In this document: positions 32,953 through 43,843 of the stretch, piece by piece | Layout of the letters: every line of letters starts with the position of its first letter | Numbering within the stretch: the stretch's first letter is position 1 | Assembly: GCA_024195585.1 (NCBI GenBank) | Contig: SWBL01000227.1 | Coordinates: forward strand, 1 to 64,000 | Reading direction: 5' to 3' | DNA: 64,000 bases | DNA from: Aureobasidium sp. EXF-3400 | Taxonomy: Eukaryota; Ascomycota; Dothideomycetes; Dothideales; Saccotheciaceae | Notes under the pieces: model-generated | What the model was told of the DNA's origin: nothing | Database searches by the model: none | The model's input: only the letters and a program-made list of their open reading frames with translations | Translations under genes and position numbers: made by a program

Positions 32953-35809
32953 CTAAATCTCTGTGTCCGTTTGCGGTGATGCTGGCTCGTCGGCCTCATC
33001 TGCTGCAACTGGTGCTGCATTGGCCTCTGCTTCCTCGGCCTCAACACCACCATCTGCAGTCTCCTCTTCTTGCTCCTCTGCCTCTGCCTCGACTTCTTCC
33101 TCTTCATCACCAACATCGATCAAATCGTGGCTTTTGCTGCCTCCATCCTTTTCAAGCTGGAGATATGAGTCCCACTCGGGGAAGAGGTCTGCATCGCCTT
33201 CGCCATCGGTGGGCGGTACACCCAATAGTCTGGCGACCTTGGCCTTGCCGTTTGACTCGAGCCCTTGCTTCCATAGTTTGGCAATCTCGGACGCCCGGCT
33301 AGGAAGGTAGGTCTGGGCGAAAAGGACGGCTTCGGCGGTACGGTCGGTGCGGATCAGGAGGTCGATACATGCGTTCAAGTCGCCAACTTGCCACAAGCAG
33401 CTGAAAGCCACGTTGCGAGCACCGGCGTCATCAGCCTGCTGGGCCAGTTTCCTCAGACCGGCCTCGTTGCAGCTTGAAGTGTAGAGTAGAAGCAAACTGC
33501 CCATATCCTTGGCGTGAGTGAAACATTCCTCTGCGAGGCGCATGTTCCAGGCTGTGAGTGCGGCATCACCAACAGTCTTCCACTTGTGCTCAACGTCGGC
33601 TTCACGAGCAAGCTCGAGAGCAATGTCCAATTGGTTCAAGCCGAGTGCGAGTTCGAAACGGTGCTCAGAATCAGTGGCGACCTCCAAAGCTTGCTCCTTG
33701 TAACCCTGTCCTTCAAGGAAGCGAGCAATCTTCGACTTCTGATCCTCGGGAATATCGGGGAGCATTTCGTTGGCGGCATCGAGATCACCGCGCAATACGA
33801 GTGTCTGGTATTCGATAACAGATAGCGAAAGAGCGAACGAGACAATCTGAACATCCTTGTCGGCAACGTAGACACGGCCGTCGCGAGGAATATAACCAAG
33901 AACGTAGTGAGGAGAATCGAAGTGCGAGATAGTGTATGTTTGGTCACCAACAAGGTAGTTCAAACGGTTAGTGCTGTTAGTGTAGACGAAGCAGTCACCG
34001 ACCCATTGACCAGTGCGGACACTATATTGTCAGTTAGTATATCTCAACTAGAAAGTCAGATTTAGAATGGCATACCTCTCGTTGACATCCGTGACGACCT
34101 CGAAGGCGGCTTCAACACCATCCTCGTCAGCCTCGCCTGCTTGGAGGGCAGCCTGGTACTCCTCGCGAGAGAAGCGGAGAACGTAGAATGTGTCTTCACA
34201 AGCAAGAGTGACAAGCTCGCCGCTTTCTGACCAGTAAACCTGACAAGAGTGTTAGCTTCCACCAGTATACGTATATCGACAGTAACTCACGTTCTTGGGG
34301 TCAACTTCGATTCTGCGGACAAGCTGACCTGACTCCCAGTCAAAGAAGCCAATACCGCCCTGTCCCTTGACACCGAGTAGAACACCGCCGCTGAGACCCT
34401 CTGCCTGGAAGCCAATATCAAGGACCGCCTTCTCCTTGAAGTTGCGGAAAGTCTTGACAGACATGGAAGACTCGCGAATGGCATAATCCTTGTCGTTCTC
34501 CTTAGATCCCCAAGCAAAGTCGAGAGCCGAGCCAAAGGCCTGGTTTCTCAATGCAAGAGCAGTGTAGATGATGTATTCACCATCACCACACACAGCGACG
34601 AAACGACCGTTGGGAGAGTGGATGAGAGTTTGAGGGTAGATTTCGGTGGAGCCAAGATCCTTCGAAGGCAAAGTAAGAGGCGAGCCATCTGTGAGAGATT
34701 TGTCTCCGCCCTTGATGACAGCAGTGAGGATATCGTTGTGACGGGCCCAAATAATCTTTCCAGAGTTGTCCATGGATACAGCGGGTTCCTCACGACCCAT
34801 CTTGACAACAACAGCACCATCGTCGAAACCCATAGCAATGCCTTGGCGGCCGCGCTGGTAGCTGACACACCATGCACGTTCCAGACCATAGTTGAGAGAT
34901 TGTTCGAGACGGTAGGTGTTGGCGTGCCAGATCTTGACGGTGCCGTCTTCGGAACCGGAGATGATGACAGGCAATTCAGGGTGGTAGCAGGCAAAGGAAA
35001 CGTTGCTGGTGTGACCCTCGAGGGTTGCGATCAGAGCCTTGGTAGTGTAATCCCAGATCTTGACCGTGCGATCGTCCGAGGTGGTGAGCAGGTAGGGCTT
35101 GTCGGATTGAGGGTAGTAATCGACGTGATTTACACCCTTGGTGTCATGTGCGTCGAGGGTGTAGTTTGCGGTGCTTGAGCCCAGACTCCAGATCTTGACG
35201 GTGCGGTCCAAACAGGCCGAAGCAAAGGTGTTTGTGTCCTTGGGGTTGATGGCCAGACCCATAACGTAGTGGCTGTGACCCTCGAAAATCTGCACACACT
35301 TCCATCCTCTCTCCCAATCCCAAAGCTTGATTGTCATGTCATCCGAGGCAGTCAAGACAAAGGGCTGTGTGGGGTGGACGACTATGGCGCGGATGTAGTC
35401 GGGGTGTGCTTCGAACGAGGTGATCTTCTCGGATGTGTTGTAGTTGTAGACGCGTAATTGGAAATCATCGGAACCGCAGACAATCCAGTTCTTGCGCGCA
35501 ATGAAGCGTCCAGCTCGTACGGGTACATCGGTGAGTTCGAATGTCTTGACGATGGCTTGTGTCTCGTATGACCAGATGTATACGTGGCCTGCAACTCGGG
35601 TCAGATTTGTCGTTTAGGAAGGGCTAGCGGAGGAGCATACCGCTGTAGAGGGTTGTGAGGATCTGTGCTTGGTCAGTCAACAGTGTCTTGAGGCCTTGTT
35701 CCTGTAAACTTACCCATGGCTCGGTGGGATGGAAGTCGATGCCCTTTACTCGCTCAGAGCGGGCAAAGAGTTGTCTCTGTACATCAAGGTGCGTGTGAGC
35801 TGTGGCCAT
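32953..35809 (-). CDS. SEC27: COPI coat beta'-subunit
   Basis: Beta'-COP of the coatomer, needed for Golgi-to-ER retrograde vesicles and K(X)KXX cargo recognition. Exons 35809-35714, 35662-35641 (22 bases), 35588-34291, 34239-34076 and 34021-32953 give 882 residues. The N-terminus FARSERVKGIDFHPTEPW starts a WD40 propeller. Repeats end in TIKLWDWERGW, TVKIWSLGSS, TVKIWDYTTKA and TVKIWHANTY. A second propeller and the alpha-solenoid follow: NEMLPDIPEDQKSKIARFLE and HRFELALGLNQLDIALELAR are hallmark segments. The C-terminal 60 residues are E/A-rich and disordered. The 22-base exon encodes ILTTLYSG and is needed for the first blade. Identification is very secure. Confidence 0.97.
35641..35662 (-). 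other. SEC27: 22-base micro-exon of SEC27
   Basis: Flanked by CACAG on its 5' side and GTATGC on its 3' side in transcript sense, and by introns of about 51-52 bases. It encodes seven residues plus one base and keeps phase between exons 1 and 3. Skipping it would shift the frame. Confidence 0.85.
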
Positions 35810-36327
35810 AATGGTTGTGTTGAGTGTTGGCTGCTTGTTCTAACCTTCACGTCCAGGCGCATTCTGGCCACTGGTCCAGCTTATGCAAGGGGTGGTGCTT
35901 TGTCTATCCCGGAGAGTTCCTGACTCTTGTGTCGCGGTGTCCCTGGGGATTGCGAAGTGACAATACAAATTAATGGCGAGTTACAATTCAATCAATCTTG
36001 TTGCTGTTGGCAGCTGGAGCTGTAAACTTGTCCACTCCCTAACTCCACCATTCAAGCACGGGCCATCAACCCCTGCTTTCTGCCCGTGTTGCGACTTCCC
36101 TCGAAGCCTGTCTCCACTCTTCGCAGGTCACTTTGAGACTCTCGAGCACAAGTCACTTCTATTCCATCAAGATGCGCATATACACTGGAGCACGCTTGTA
36201 CTATCACGAGGAAACGTTGAGATGCTTCGCAGATTCGTGCTGCAGCACAAAACATCATTGTGATTTGTTCCGATAAAGGAGGAAAGAACAACTAGCCCTT
36301 CTCTCATCTGGACGAGGGAGGACACGT
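35810..36327. other. intergenic, SEC27 promoter
   Basis: Between the 3' end of PRO1 and the start of SEC27, both on the minus strand. No gene was recognised. Confidence 0.6.
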
Positions 36328-37789
36328 CTAATGTCTCTGCTCAACCTCGTGGCTCATCGACATGCGATTGGGCGTGGTAGGTCTGCTCGTTCTGTTGCCG
36401 AATGCAATGTTCTCCCTCAGCGCAATGTACTCGCTGTCCGCATAACCCAAAGCTCCGTGAATCTCTGTGCTCTTGAGTCCGCGGATCCTCTTAATCTCCG
36501 CTGCTGAGTAGTTGACCAGCGCTCTACCGACCTCGAACGGTGCAGGGTCTTCCTTCTCATACTCGAATGACCCTCTTGACTTGCGCTGCACCACCACTAT
36601 CCGTACCGCTTCCTGCTGTGCAAAGCTTCCCTCAACCTCTACTACGCCTGCTGGCAACAGACCTGCCTTGTCAGCCAGTGCTCTGTGTGCGCCTTTGTCG
36701 ATGTAAATCGTTCCGTGTGGCGCGAGACCGTAAAGCAGCCAGAAGTATCGGTCTCTGATGGGATGAAGATCGGGGATGAAGCGAGTGTGTAACGGAGGTA
36801 GTGATGGCGCATCTAGTTTGGGTGTCGCGGTTCCATTCGTGCTTGACCCTTCGTGCAGAACGGCTTTCTTTACGAGCGAGGAGTCTTCCAGAGTCAAGTT
36901 GCTTGTCGAGTTACTCAAAGGTTCTGTACCTTCGGTTGAACTTTGTCGCGACGAGCGTTTAGCTGCGAGTTCCTCTGCCTTCTTGGATTCGGCATATGTG
37001 ACGATATTGGCAATGTTTCCAGGCTTGTCTGAACGGGTGATGATAGTTGTCACACCCGCGGACGTCGCTAATCGAGCAGCAGTGATCTTGGTGGCCATGC
37101 CGCCAGTGCCCACAGACGAACCTGCGCTGGAGACATCGGCGACAAGATCTCCAATATCCTCGACAACCTCAATGGCTTTGGCGTTGGGATTTGAGCGAGG
37201 GTTGCTGTCGTACAGGCAGTCCACGTCTGTCATGAGGAACAGATAATCGGCCTGGACCATGGCAGCAGTAATAGCGGAAAGGGTGTCGTTGTCACCAAAC
37301 TTGATCTCAGCAACAGACAAGGTGTCGTTCTCGTTGACGATAGGAATAACACCCATGTGGATCAGTTCGATGAATGTGTTCTGTGCGTTAAGGTACTGGG
37401 TGCGGTCGGCGATGTCGTTTCGTGTGAGCAGGATCTGAGCGATTGGCTGTCTCCTGTGCATAAACAACTGATCCCAGAGACTCATGAGCTTGCACTGTCC
37501 AATGGCAGCCAGAGCCTGAACCTGAGGGAGATGTTTCGGTCTGCGTTCCATGTTCATGTGGCCCAGAGCGACGCCAATGGCGCCCGAGGATACAATGACT
37601 ACGCGATGTCCATCTTTCTGTAGTTTGCAAGCTGTTTCGACGATGGTGGAGAGGATTGAGAGGAGAGGTTCGTGGCTCTTTTCGTCAACGATTGACGAGG
37701 TGCCTGGACGCAAGGGTCAGCATTGAGTTGCGAATATAGCTGGGAGTGATGATACCAAGTTTAATGACAATAGTAAGATGTTTCTTCAT
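36328..37789 (-). CDS. PRO1: glutamate 5-kinase (gamma-glutamyl kinase), first step of proline synthesis
   Basis: Phosphorylates glutamate with ATP in the cytosol, the committed and usually proline-inhibited step. Exons 37789-37756 and 37703-36328 give 469 residues. The short first exon supplies MKKHLTIVIKLG, the beta-strand of the amino-acid kinase fold; the join reads KLGTSSIVDE. Further signatures are VVIVSSGAIGVALGHMN, IPIVNENDTLSV, FGDNDTLSA, FLMTDVDCLYD and GTGGMATKITAARLA. The C-terminal PUA domain starts near residue 335 (RFIPDLHP... GTIYIDKGAHRAL) and includes GVVEVEGSF. A serine/threonine-rich insert (about 255-320) between the kinase and PUA parts looks disordered. It diverges from ATP23, with 232 bases between start codons. 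Confidence 0.96.
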
Positions 37790-38021
37790 GGTGCAGGTTC
37801 TTCCGTGCAGAAGCAACCGCAAGTGTGCAATTTCACATGTCTGGTATAGAGTTGACTGACGAGTGAATCATGATTTGTAGGGCGGAAAACAAAGGCGGGG
37901 CGCTGCCGTCACCGCTCGGCCAATCGCGATCCATGTCTATTCTGAGGCCTCCGCTCCGCGACCTCGACAAGATTGAAATCATTCAATCTGCACAATCATA
38001 CTCGAATCACACATTAAAACC
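37790..38021. promoter_or_regulatory. bidirectional promoter PRO1/ATP23
   Basis: Only 232 bases separate the two start codons, so both promoters and 5' leaders must lie here. No motif stands out. Confidence 0.7.
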
Positions 38022-38791
38022 ATGTCGTCGCAAAGCAATACAAACTCACTACCGGAGACGACAGCGGCAAAGTCGCCATCCGTACCTACACCAGACCAAG
38101 ATTTCTACACCTGGTCGACTTTCTTCAACATCCTGACTGGAGGCGCAACGCCGCAAGAAAGAGAAGCCTACTTCGACATCAAAGACACAATCAATGAAGA
38201 ACGTGACATCGCACGCGCAGAAAAGGATCGCAAATGGCTGCTCGAATACTCGCCCATAGTGCGATTTATGCGCCACAACATCAACTTGCTGGGCCATGAC
38301 TTGAATGAGACAAATATGCGCGTTAAGCGCTGCACCACACAGCAGAGTGGTGGCTTTGACCCGGACTTTGGCATCTTGCTGTGCGCCAATAAATTCAGAA
38401 ACAGAGGTCATATGGAGGATACCATGGCCCATGAGATGGTCCACGCCTACGATCATTTGAGGTTCAAGCTGGATCCTCTGGACCTCAGACATGCTGCGTG
38501 TATGGAGGTATGTCAAGATCGCCGAAGCTCAATTCGAGAGTTATTCTGATCGTAAAATTCTAGATCCGCGCATCCACTCTGTCAGGAGAATGCCGTTTCG
38601 GTCGCGAGTTCTTTACTCGTGGACAATGGAACATTACACAACAGCTTCAAGAGTGTGTACGAAGGAGAGCTACCTTGTCAGTCGCCAACAGACCGAGCTG
38701 CAAAGACAATGCACACGCCGCTCGAGTCGTTGATGAAGTCTGGGACAGCTGCTTCAATGACACCAGACCCTTTGACGAGATCTACAAGTAA
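38022..38791 (+). CDS. ATP23: mitochondrial intermembrane-space metalloprotease/chaperone Atp23
   Basis: Processes the Atp6 precursor and assists F0 assembly on the inner membrane, on the intermembrane-space side. Exons 38022-38507 and 38564-38791 give 237 residues. The zinc metalloprotease motif HEMVH (137-141) sits in [20 protein letters not shown]. Conserved cysteines follow the family pattern: [48 protein letters not shown] and a late C near WDSCFND. The C-terminus PFDEIYK is typical. It acts in the same organelle and complex as ATP3 at the window start, but the genes are 37 kb apart, so no cluster is implied. Confidence 0.95.
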
Positions 38792-39210
38792 TCTGCTTCT
38801 GGTCTTGTATCCTTGACACTTCTCCTCTCTCTTTTTTTTTATTGCATAGCATTGGCGTTGATACCCGAGTCTTGATCTATATACCAGCTTCAAGAGATGG
38901 CGAAGATCTATTGGAGCGAAGAGATCAACCGTTGTCACGTACATTCAGTTCGAAAATCGTTGTGAAATAGAGACAATTGTCTCAATTGATTCGGAATATG
39001 CTGATCCTTGAATGTGAAAAGAAAAGGTCGACAATGCACCAACCGACGTAACTCAATTATGCGTAACCCAGAACTCCCCTCTCACCATGCATCTCGCCTT
39101 GTAGGCGGGCTCATAAACGCCCATGTCAAACTGAAGCCCCGGGATATCCTAGAGAAAATGCAACCTACCTTGAACTCCTTTGGTCGTAACTATGCCACTC
39201 GTCTTCAATC
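38792..39210. other. convergent 3' region
   Basis: Between the ends of ATP23 and IPL1. A poly-T run lies near 38830. No gene is seen. Confidence 0.6.
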
Positions 39211-40517
39211 TCATTCGCTTGGGCGTTGTTTGTTGCTGCTGGCAGAGGTTCTGTTATATGCTCGCTCGCCCTTGACACAGTGCTTGATGATCCAAGGATG
39301 TTGCTCCACCTCGTGCAATGGGATTCTCTTCTCCGGGTCTAAAACAAGCAACTGCGATCATGTTAGCAACCCAGTCTTCGACAGCGCAATGTCGTCGTGA
39401 ACGTACCTTCTTGATCAAGTCTTTTGCTTCGGCGCTCACAAATGGAGGAATTGTCATTTCTCCACGAGCAATACGCTTTTGTGTCATTGAAGGAGTGTCC
39501 TCAAAGGGCGCCTCTCCCACAAGGAACTCGTACGTCAAGACACCCAGACTCCACAAGTCGACCTTCTCGTTGTACCAGTTCTCGTCCTTGCCGGGCTTCA
39601 ACATCTCTGGGGGCAGGTAGTCGAGGGTTCCGCACATGGTGTTTCTCCTGTTGTTGGGAGCGTGTACCGACCAGCCAAAGTCACTAATCTTGATTTCGCC
39701 GTGGATACCAACCAGAATGTTCTCGGGCTTGATGTCGCGGTGAATGACGTGCTTCTTATGCAGGTATTTGAGAGCGGCGCACATCTGTGCAACGTATGAG
39801 GCGGCCTTCCACTCAGGGAAGCGCTGCTCGCGACGCAGGTGCTTGTAAAGCTCACCCTTGCCAGCGAACTCGAGGATCAGGAAGATGCGCTTGCTGTCGT
39901 GGAAGTGGCCGAACAGACGGAGAATGTTGGGGTGGGCGAGATTTGACTGAATCTCGATTTCTCGGCGGACTTGTTTCTCGACCTTTCCTTGCTGGAGCTC
40001 GATCTTGTGCAGGACCTTGAGCGCGCAGACGAAGCCACTAGAGCGGTCTCGTGCCAGGTAAACTCTTCCGAACTTTCCCTTACCGAGCGGCTTTCCAATC
40101 TCAAACATGCCGAGGTGAAACTGTCTGGGTGTCGAGGGTTGTTGAGGGATGGATGATAGCACAGATTGGGGGTCTGAGCGGCGAGGCTCTGAGTCGGACG
40201 ACCTTTGTGCTGCTTGTGACGGAAGAGTGATTTTGGCGATTGTGGCGGCTGTGTTTGCGCCATTGGCAGAGTACAGCGAGTTCTTTGCGGCATTGGCGGG
40301 CAGCTTCTGCAGTGGAAGCTTTAGTCGGTTGGCTGCGGCGGCGGCGCCCAAGCTAGAGATTGATATCGATCCCTGTGTCTGGTGTCAGTCGTGGTTCTTG
40401 TTGTCTGGCATCTCGTCGCTGACAACAACGTACCTTTGATTTGTGCGAGTTTTGGTCGTGGTTTTCATCATTGACCGAGATGCCCTCGAAGCGGGACTCG
40501 AGTGACTGAACGTCCAT
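39211..40517 (-). CDS. IPL1: Aurora kinase (chromosomal passenger complex)
   Basis: Mitotic serine/threonine kinase that corrects kinetochore attachments. Exons 40517-40434, 40372-39407 and 39351-39211 give 396 residues. The N-terminal 110 residues are low-complexity. The kinase domain starts at [20 protein letters not shown], with [26 protein letters not shown], and the Aurora activation loop [16 protein letters not shown], whose threonine is the autophosphorylation site. [20 protein letters not shown] and [17 protein letters not shown] complete the domain. A short basic tail ends RPSE. Divergent from TIP41. Confidence 0.96.
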
Positions 40518-40816
40518 GGTTGTAGTCGAAGGGGTAAGAGTTTCAGTTGTTGCTGTATGGTCAATGGGCAGTTGGTGTTGTTCGGGGTTGGGCGGTTGAA
40601 GGTCGATGGTTTTGCGAAAAGGAATCAAGTTTATTGTTGACAAAACAACAAAGATGACGGCGCCCGGCAACCGACGCCAAGCCTTCTCCAGGAACCGCCG
40701 CCTGCATGGCTGCACCGCTCGCTGGAGATTCGACAAGAGAGCTTCTATCAGATCAGATCAAATTATCTATCAACACAAAAAGTGCTCTCCGTCTTGGTTG
40801 GTCTGATCAGAAAACC
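40518..40816. promoter_or_regulatory. bidirectional promoter IPL1/TIP41
   Basis: 299 bases between the two assumed start codons. If TIP41 instead starts at the in-frame upstream ATG-type codon near 40706, the shared region shrinks to under 200 bases. Confidence 0.65.
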
Positions 40817-41707
40817 ATGGCTTCTAATCGAGATCAGCTAGACACCCAGGGTGCTGAAATTATTGTTTCGCGCAACAAGCAATGGCGAATCAGTACCCGC
40901 AAAAGACCCATCCTCAAGGCCGGTCCCATCGACGATATGAACGAGAAACTTGGAATCCCTGTACCCGAAATGATCTTTGGTGATAACCTCGTTGCTATCG
41001 AGCATGTTCCCTCTGGCTGGGCTGTCGACTTCAACGCTTTCGATGCTCTTGACCGCGTCTCCAAGACTGCCGATGGCATGTTGCAGGTTGCATATTCCAA
41101 GGAGTGGCAGAAAGATCGGTATGTGCTGTGCTGCATGACTTCTGCAATGATGTCGAGTCTAACAATGCTGACCTTATTCGACTCCCCCAGCCAACATCAT
41201 CATGAAGGTATCAAGGAAGTCGTCAAGCCATTCGACTGGTCTTACAGCACAGACTTCAAAGGCCACACTCATAGTCCAGATCCTGCTGTCGTCTGGCAGC
41301 CGACTGATCAGTCTAAGGATCCTATCAGAACCGACCTTCTCTCCCGCCCGGATCCTATACTTTTCTACGACGACGTAATCTTCTATGAAGACGAGCTGGC
41401 TGACAACGGCATCGCCATCTTCAGCTGCAAGATTCGTGTCATGGGCGAACGACTTCTCCTCTTGTGTAGGTTCTTCCTGCGTCTAGATGGAGTCATCGTG
41501 CGCGTTAGAGACACGCGTATCTACATCGAGTTGGCTTCCAAGACCGTCATCCGACAGTACACTGCCAAGGAGGAATCATACGATGTCGTCCAATCCAAGC
41601 TGCAGATGCACAGAGAGAATATCCCGGAGGTCCTCCGTGATGCCAATCGCATCGCCCCTCTTCTGCGGACGGTTGAGGATACCATGGACAAAGTCACCAT
41701 CCCTTGA
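40817..41707 (+). CDS. TIP41: TIP41-like TOR/PP2A pathway regulator
   Basis: Tip41 binds Tap42 or PP2A-type phosphatases and tunes TOR signalling. Exons 40817-41118 and 41191-41707 give 272 residues. Family signatures are WRISTRKRPILKAGPIDDMN, LGIPVPEMIFGDN, FDWSYSTDFKGH, DPILFYDDVIFYEDELADNG, and RVMGERLLLLCRFFLRLDGV followed by RVRDTRIYIE. The start at 40817 has a strong ACCATGG context; an in-frame extension to 40706 would add 37 residues unlike the family. Length agrees with the conserved core of the family. Confidence 0.95.
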   Translation: MASNRDQLDTQGAEIIVSRNKQWRISTRKRPILKAGPIDDMNEKLGIPVPEMIFGDNLVAIEHVPSGWAVDFNAFDALDRVSKTADGMLQVAYSKEWQKDRYVLCCMTSAMMSSLTMLTLFDSPSQHHHEGIKEVVKPFDWSYSTDFKGHTHSPDPAVVWQPTDQSKDPIRTDLLSRPDPILFYDDVIFYEDELADNGIAIFSCKIRVMGERLLLLCRFFLRLDGVIVRVRDTRIYIELASKTVIRQYTAKEESYDVVQSKLQMHRENIPEVLRDANRIAPLLRTVEDTMDKVTIP

Positions 41708-43601
41708 ATCCGGAAAAAGCATCTCTAGTAGCTCTCCAGTCTCAGCACCAACCAAATCGGTCTGGCCATACCTTGCCTTGCCTTCTTCTCCGCGGGCAAT
41801 TGTCCAAACGAGGACATTCCGACAAAGTGTTTCCGCTCCACCTTCCAAGACTTAAGCGCTGGATAGTACCTGGTACACAACGCCTCGACGGCTGAGGCGC
41901 ATCCTGGGATCTGCTTTGCCCTCTCCGCACTTGTCGCCGATCGGTTCGAATTATCGTGTCTAGAGACGGAGATCTGAGTCTTTACAGGTATTCTAGGTCA
42001 TATCGACACGAGTTGCTCCGATCAGTCAGATACCCCAGCAAGACCCCGCCTTTCATTCGGAAGAGACCGTGAGCATCTGTCTTGTATAACGGCACGAATC
42101 GGTACGATGGTGTCACGCTATCGAGTGGATGCCTGTGGATCTTCTCGCGAGTCGCTGGGGGCTTTTGCTCGCTGAAGGCCTCCAAACCTTGTCAATACGC
42201 AATTTTATATGCATGCGCGGATAGATTAAGCGCGCGGAGGACCCCACAATATCACAATCCTTCCCAGCATCCAAGAATCATACAAATTCCGTTCCTGAGC
42301 CCTCAAGCATCGCAGACGCATATCTGTATTCGATGTCGATGGATTTTGATAATGTTCCGAGAGTGCCCGTAGTCTCGAAGTATCAGAGTGCCTCACAAGC
42401 CAAAAGCAAGAGAAGCAAGCAAGCCAAGAAAGCCTTCGCGAGCTTCTGAGTGCTTTAGTCCAGGGCGGTTGGACGTTCAACAGTCTTCTTTTGCCAAGGA
42501 ACGGAGCCAATCCTGCTGCAAAATTGCTTACCGATACCAAGAAAAGTGGCGTCCCGACTCCATCTGATGACCATTGTTTGCCGTCTGGCCACATGCCCTG
42601 TTGCATTGACCAACCATGATAATACGAAGCGTTTCGACAGTGGTGTCATCAACCTACACGAAGTTACATGCCAACACGTCTGGCTAAAGTAAGAACCTGT
42701 GCATCACTTTGCCAGGCAGTCTACATCAGTGCGAGTACCCCGTTTGGTCTCTCGGCTACCGATTGATACAACCAATTGCCTAGACATCGCTAGTTGAAAG
42801 CTTCTAGGAATAGGGATAGATCGCTTTGCGAGTCAATCTGCTGTTCGGCATGCCGAAATTCTAGCGTTGCCGTGTCGGTAAAAAACCACCTAGGTCTCAG
42901 GCGCATACAATATAATCCTCTGCACCGTCTGCCAAGATACTCCTGTCCGGATTCTCCACTCTTCACACCACTCCGTGCCAACAAACCGGCTGTTGGAGAC
43001 ATGGATCTTTCTGGTGTTGGGAACGGTCTACCTAGGGTTATGCTTGGAGTCATGCCTAGTCAGTATTTCACTGGCACTGTCTCAACTTGCGGTTTTGTGA
43101 TTCGAGGGATAGGTTTGTTGCGGCATGGCTCGACCAAAAAAGCATCGCGTCGGATAAAGAAGCCCTCGTGTGCTTGCTCCCGAAGCACGTTTCATTCGGT
43201 AGATGCACAGACCATCGGTCTCGGGATGAGAGTCTAGGACCCATAACTGCCCCCAGAATCTCCGCATTGATAGGCGTGCCCCAGAAAGAAGGAAGTTACG
43301 GTGAAGTCAGAAAACTTCACGCTGCTTGTTGACGTTGCTACAACTCGATTAACATCAGTTGGACCAATCCTTTACTACGGCAAGTCCACAGCAAGTCCAG
43401 AAGCCATATGCTAGACGGCAAGTCACGGCTACAGAGCCTCGAGCCGACCATCTGGACTTCTCGCCGGACGTTGCATACTTGCAGTCGGTCAGCACCGAAA
43501 CTTACAAGGACCGAGCGAGAACAAACAGGCACACCTTCGACGCCACGTGCCTTGGCTGTACCCCATACCGGACTTGGCAGCCATGGCGGATCGGCTGCAC
43601 A

Positions 43602-43607
43602 CCCCAC
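43602..43607 (-). promoter_or_regulatory. CreA/Mig1-like site
   Basis: CCCCAC on the plus strand reads GTGGGG on the minus strand and fits the CreA consensus SYGGRG. It is 237 bases upstream of the transporter start. Such six-base sites are common by chance. Confidence 0.35.
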
Positions 43608-43723
43608 GCGAATTGAATCCGGGGATAGTTTTTTCTCCAGATCAATCGATTCTGGATGTGGAGTCCGCCTGGAACGGTCAGCACGTTCGCCAATGAGCAG
43701 CAATGAAATGATGGGTGGGTACG

Positions 43724-43729
43724 CTGGGG
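43724..43729 (+). promoter_or_regulatory. CreA/Mig1-like site
   Basis: CTGGGG fits SYGGRG, 115 bases upstream of the transporter start and just before its TATA box. Carbon catabolite control would make sense for a sugar transporter, but this is inference. Confidence 0.35.
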
Positions 43730-43747
43730 GCACAGAGGTCAAGATGG

Positions 43748-43753
43748 TATAAA
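43748..43753 (+). promoter_or_regulatory. TATA box of the sugar transporter
   Basis: TATAAA 96 bases before the start codon, followed by a CT-rich leader of the kind seen at strongly expressed fungal genes. Confidence 0.65.
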
Positions 43754-43843
43754 GCAAGGCAGGCCTGCTACCATTTCTCCACCATCCCACTCCTCTCACT
43801 ACCTTTCTCCTCTCTTCCTCTTATCACCTCTCAATCCGCCAAC

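Larger units (their letters stand above)
41708..43843. other. 2.1 kb intergenic stretch, transporter upstream region
   Basis: No coding frame here has recognisable motifs or a coherent splice structure. The last 250 bases hold CreA-like sites, a TATA box and a CT-rich leader for the sugar transporter. The size suggests a large regulatory region or eroded sequence. Confidence 0.5.

Noticed and set aside
41982..43332. Several short frames in the gene-free stretch before the transporter
   Set aside because: They overlap in several frames and strands, none has a motif, and none joins by splice sites into a longer protein.
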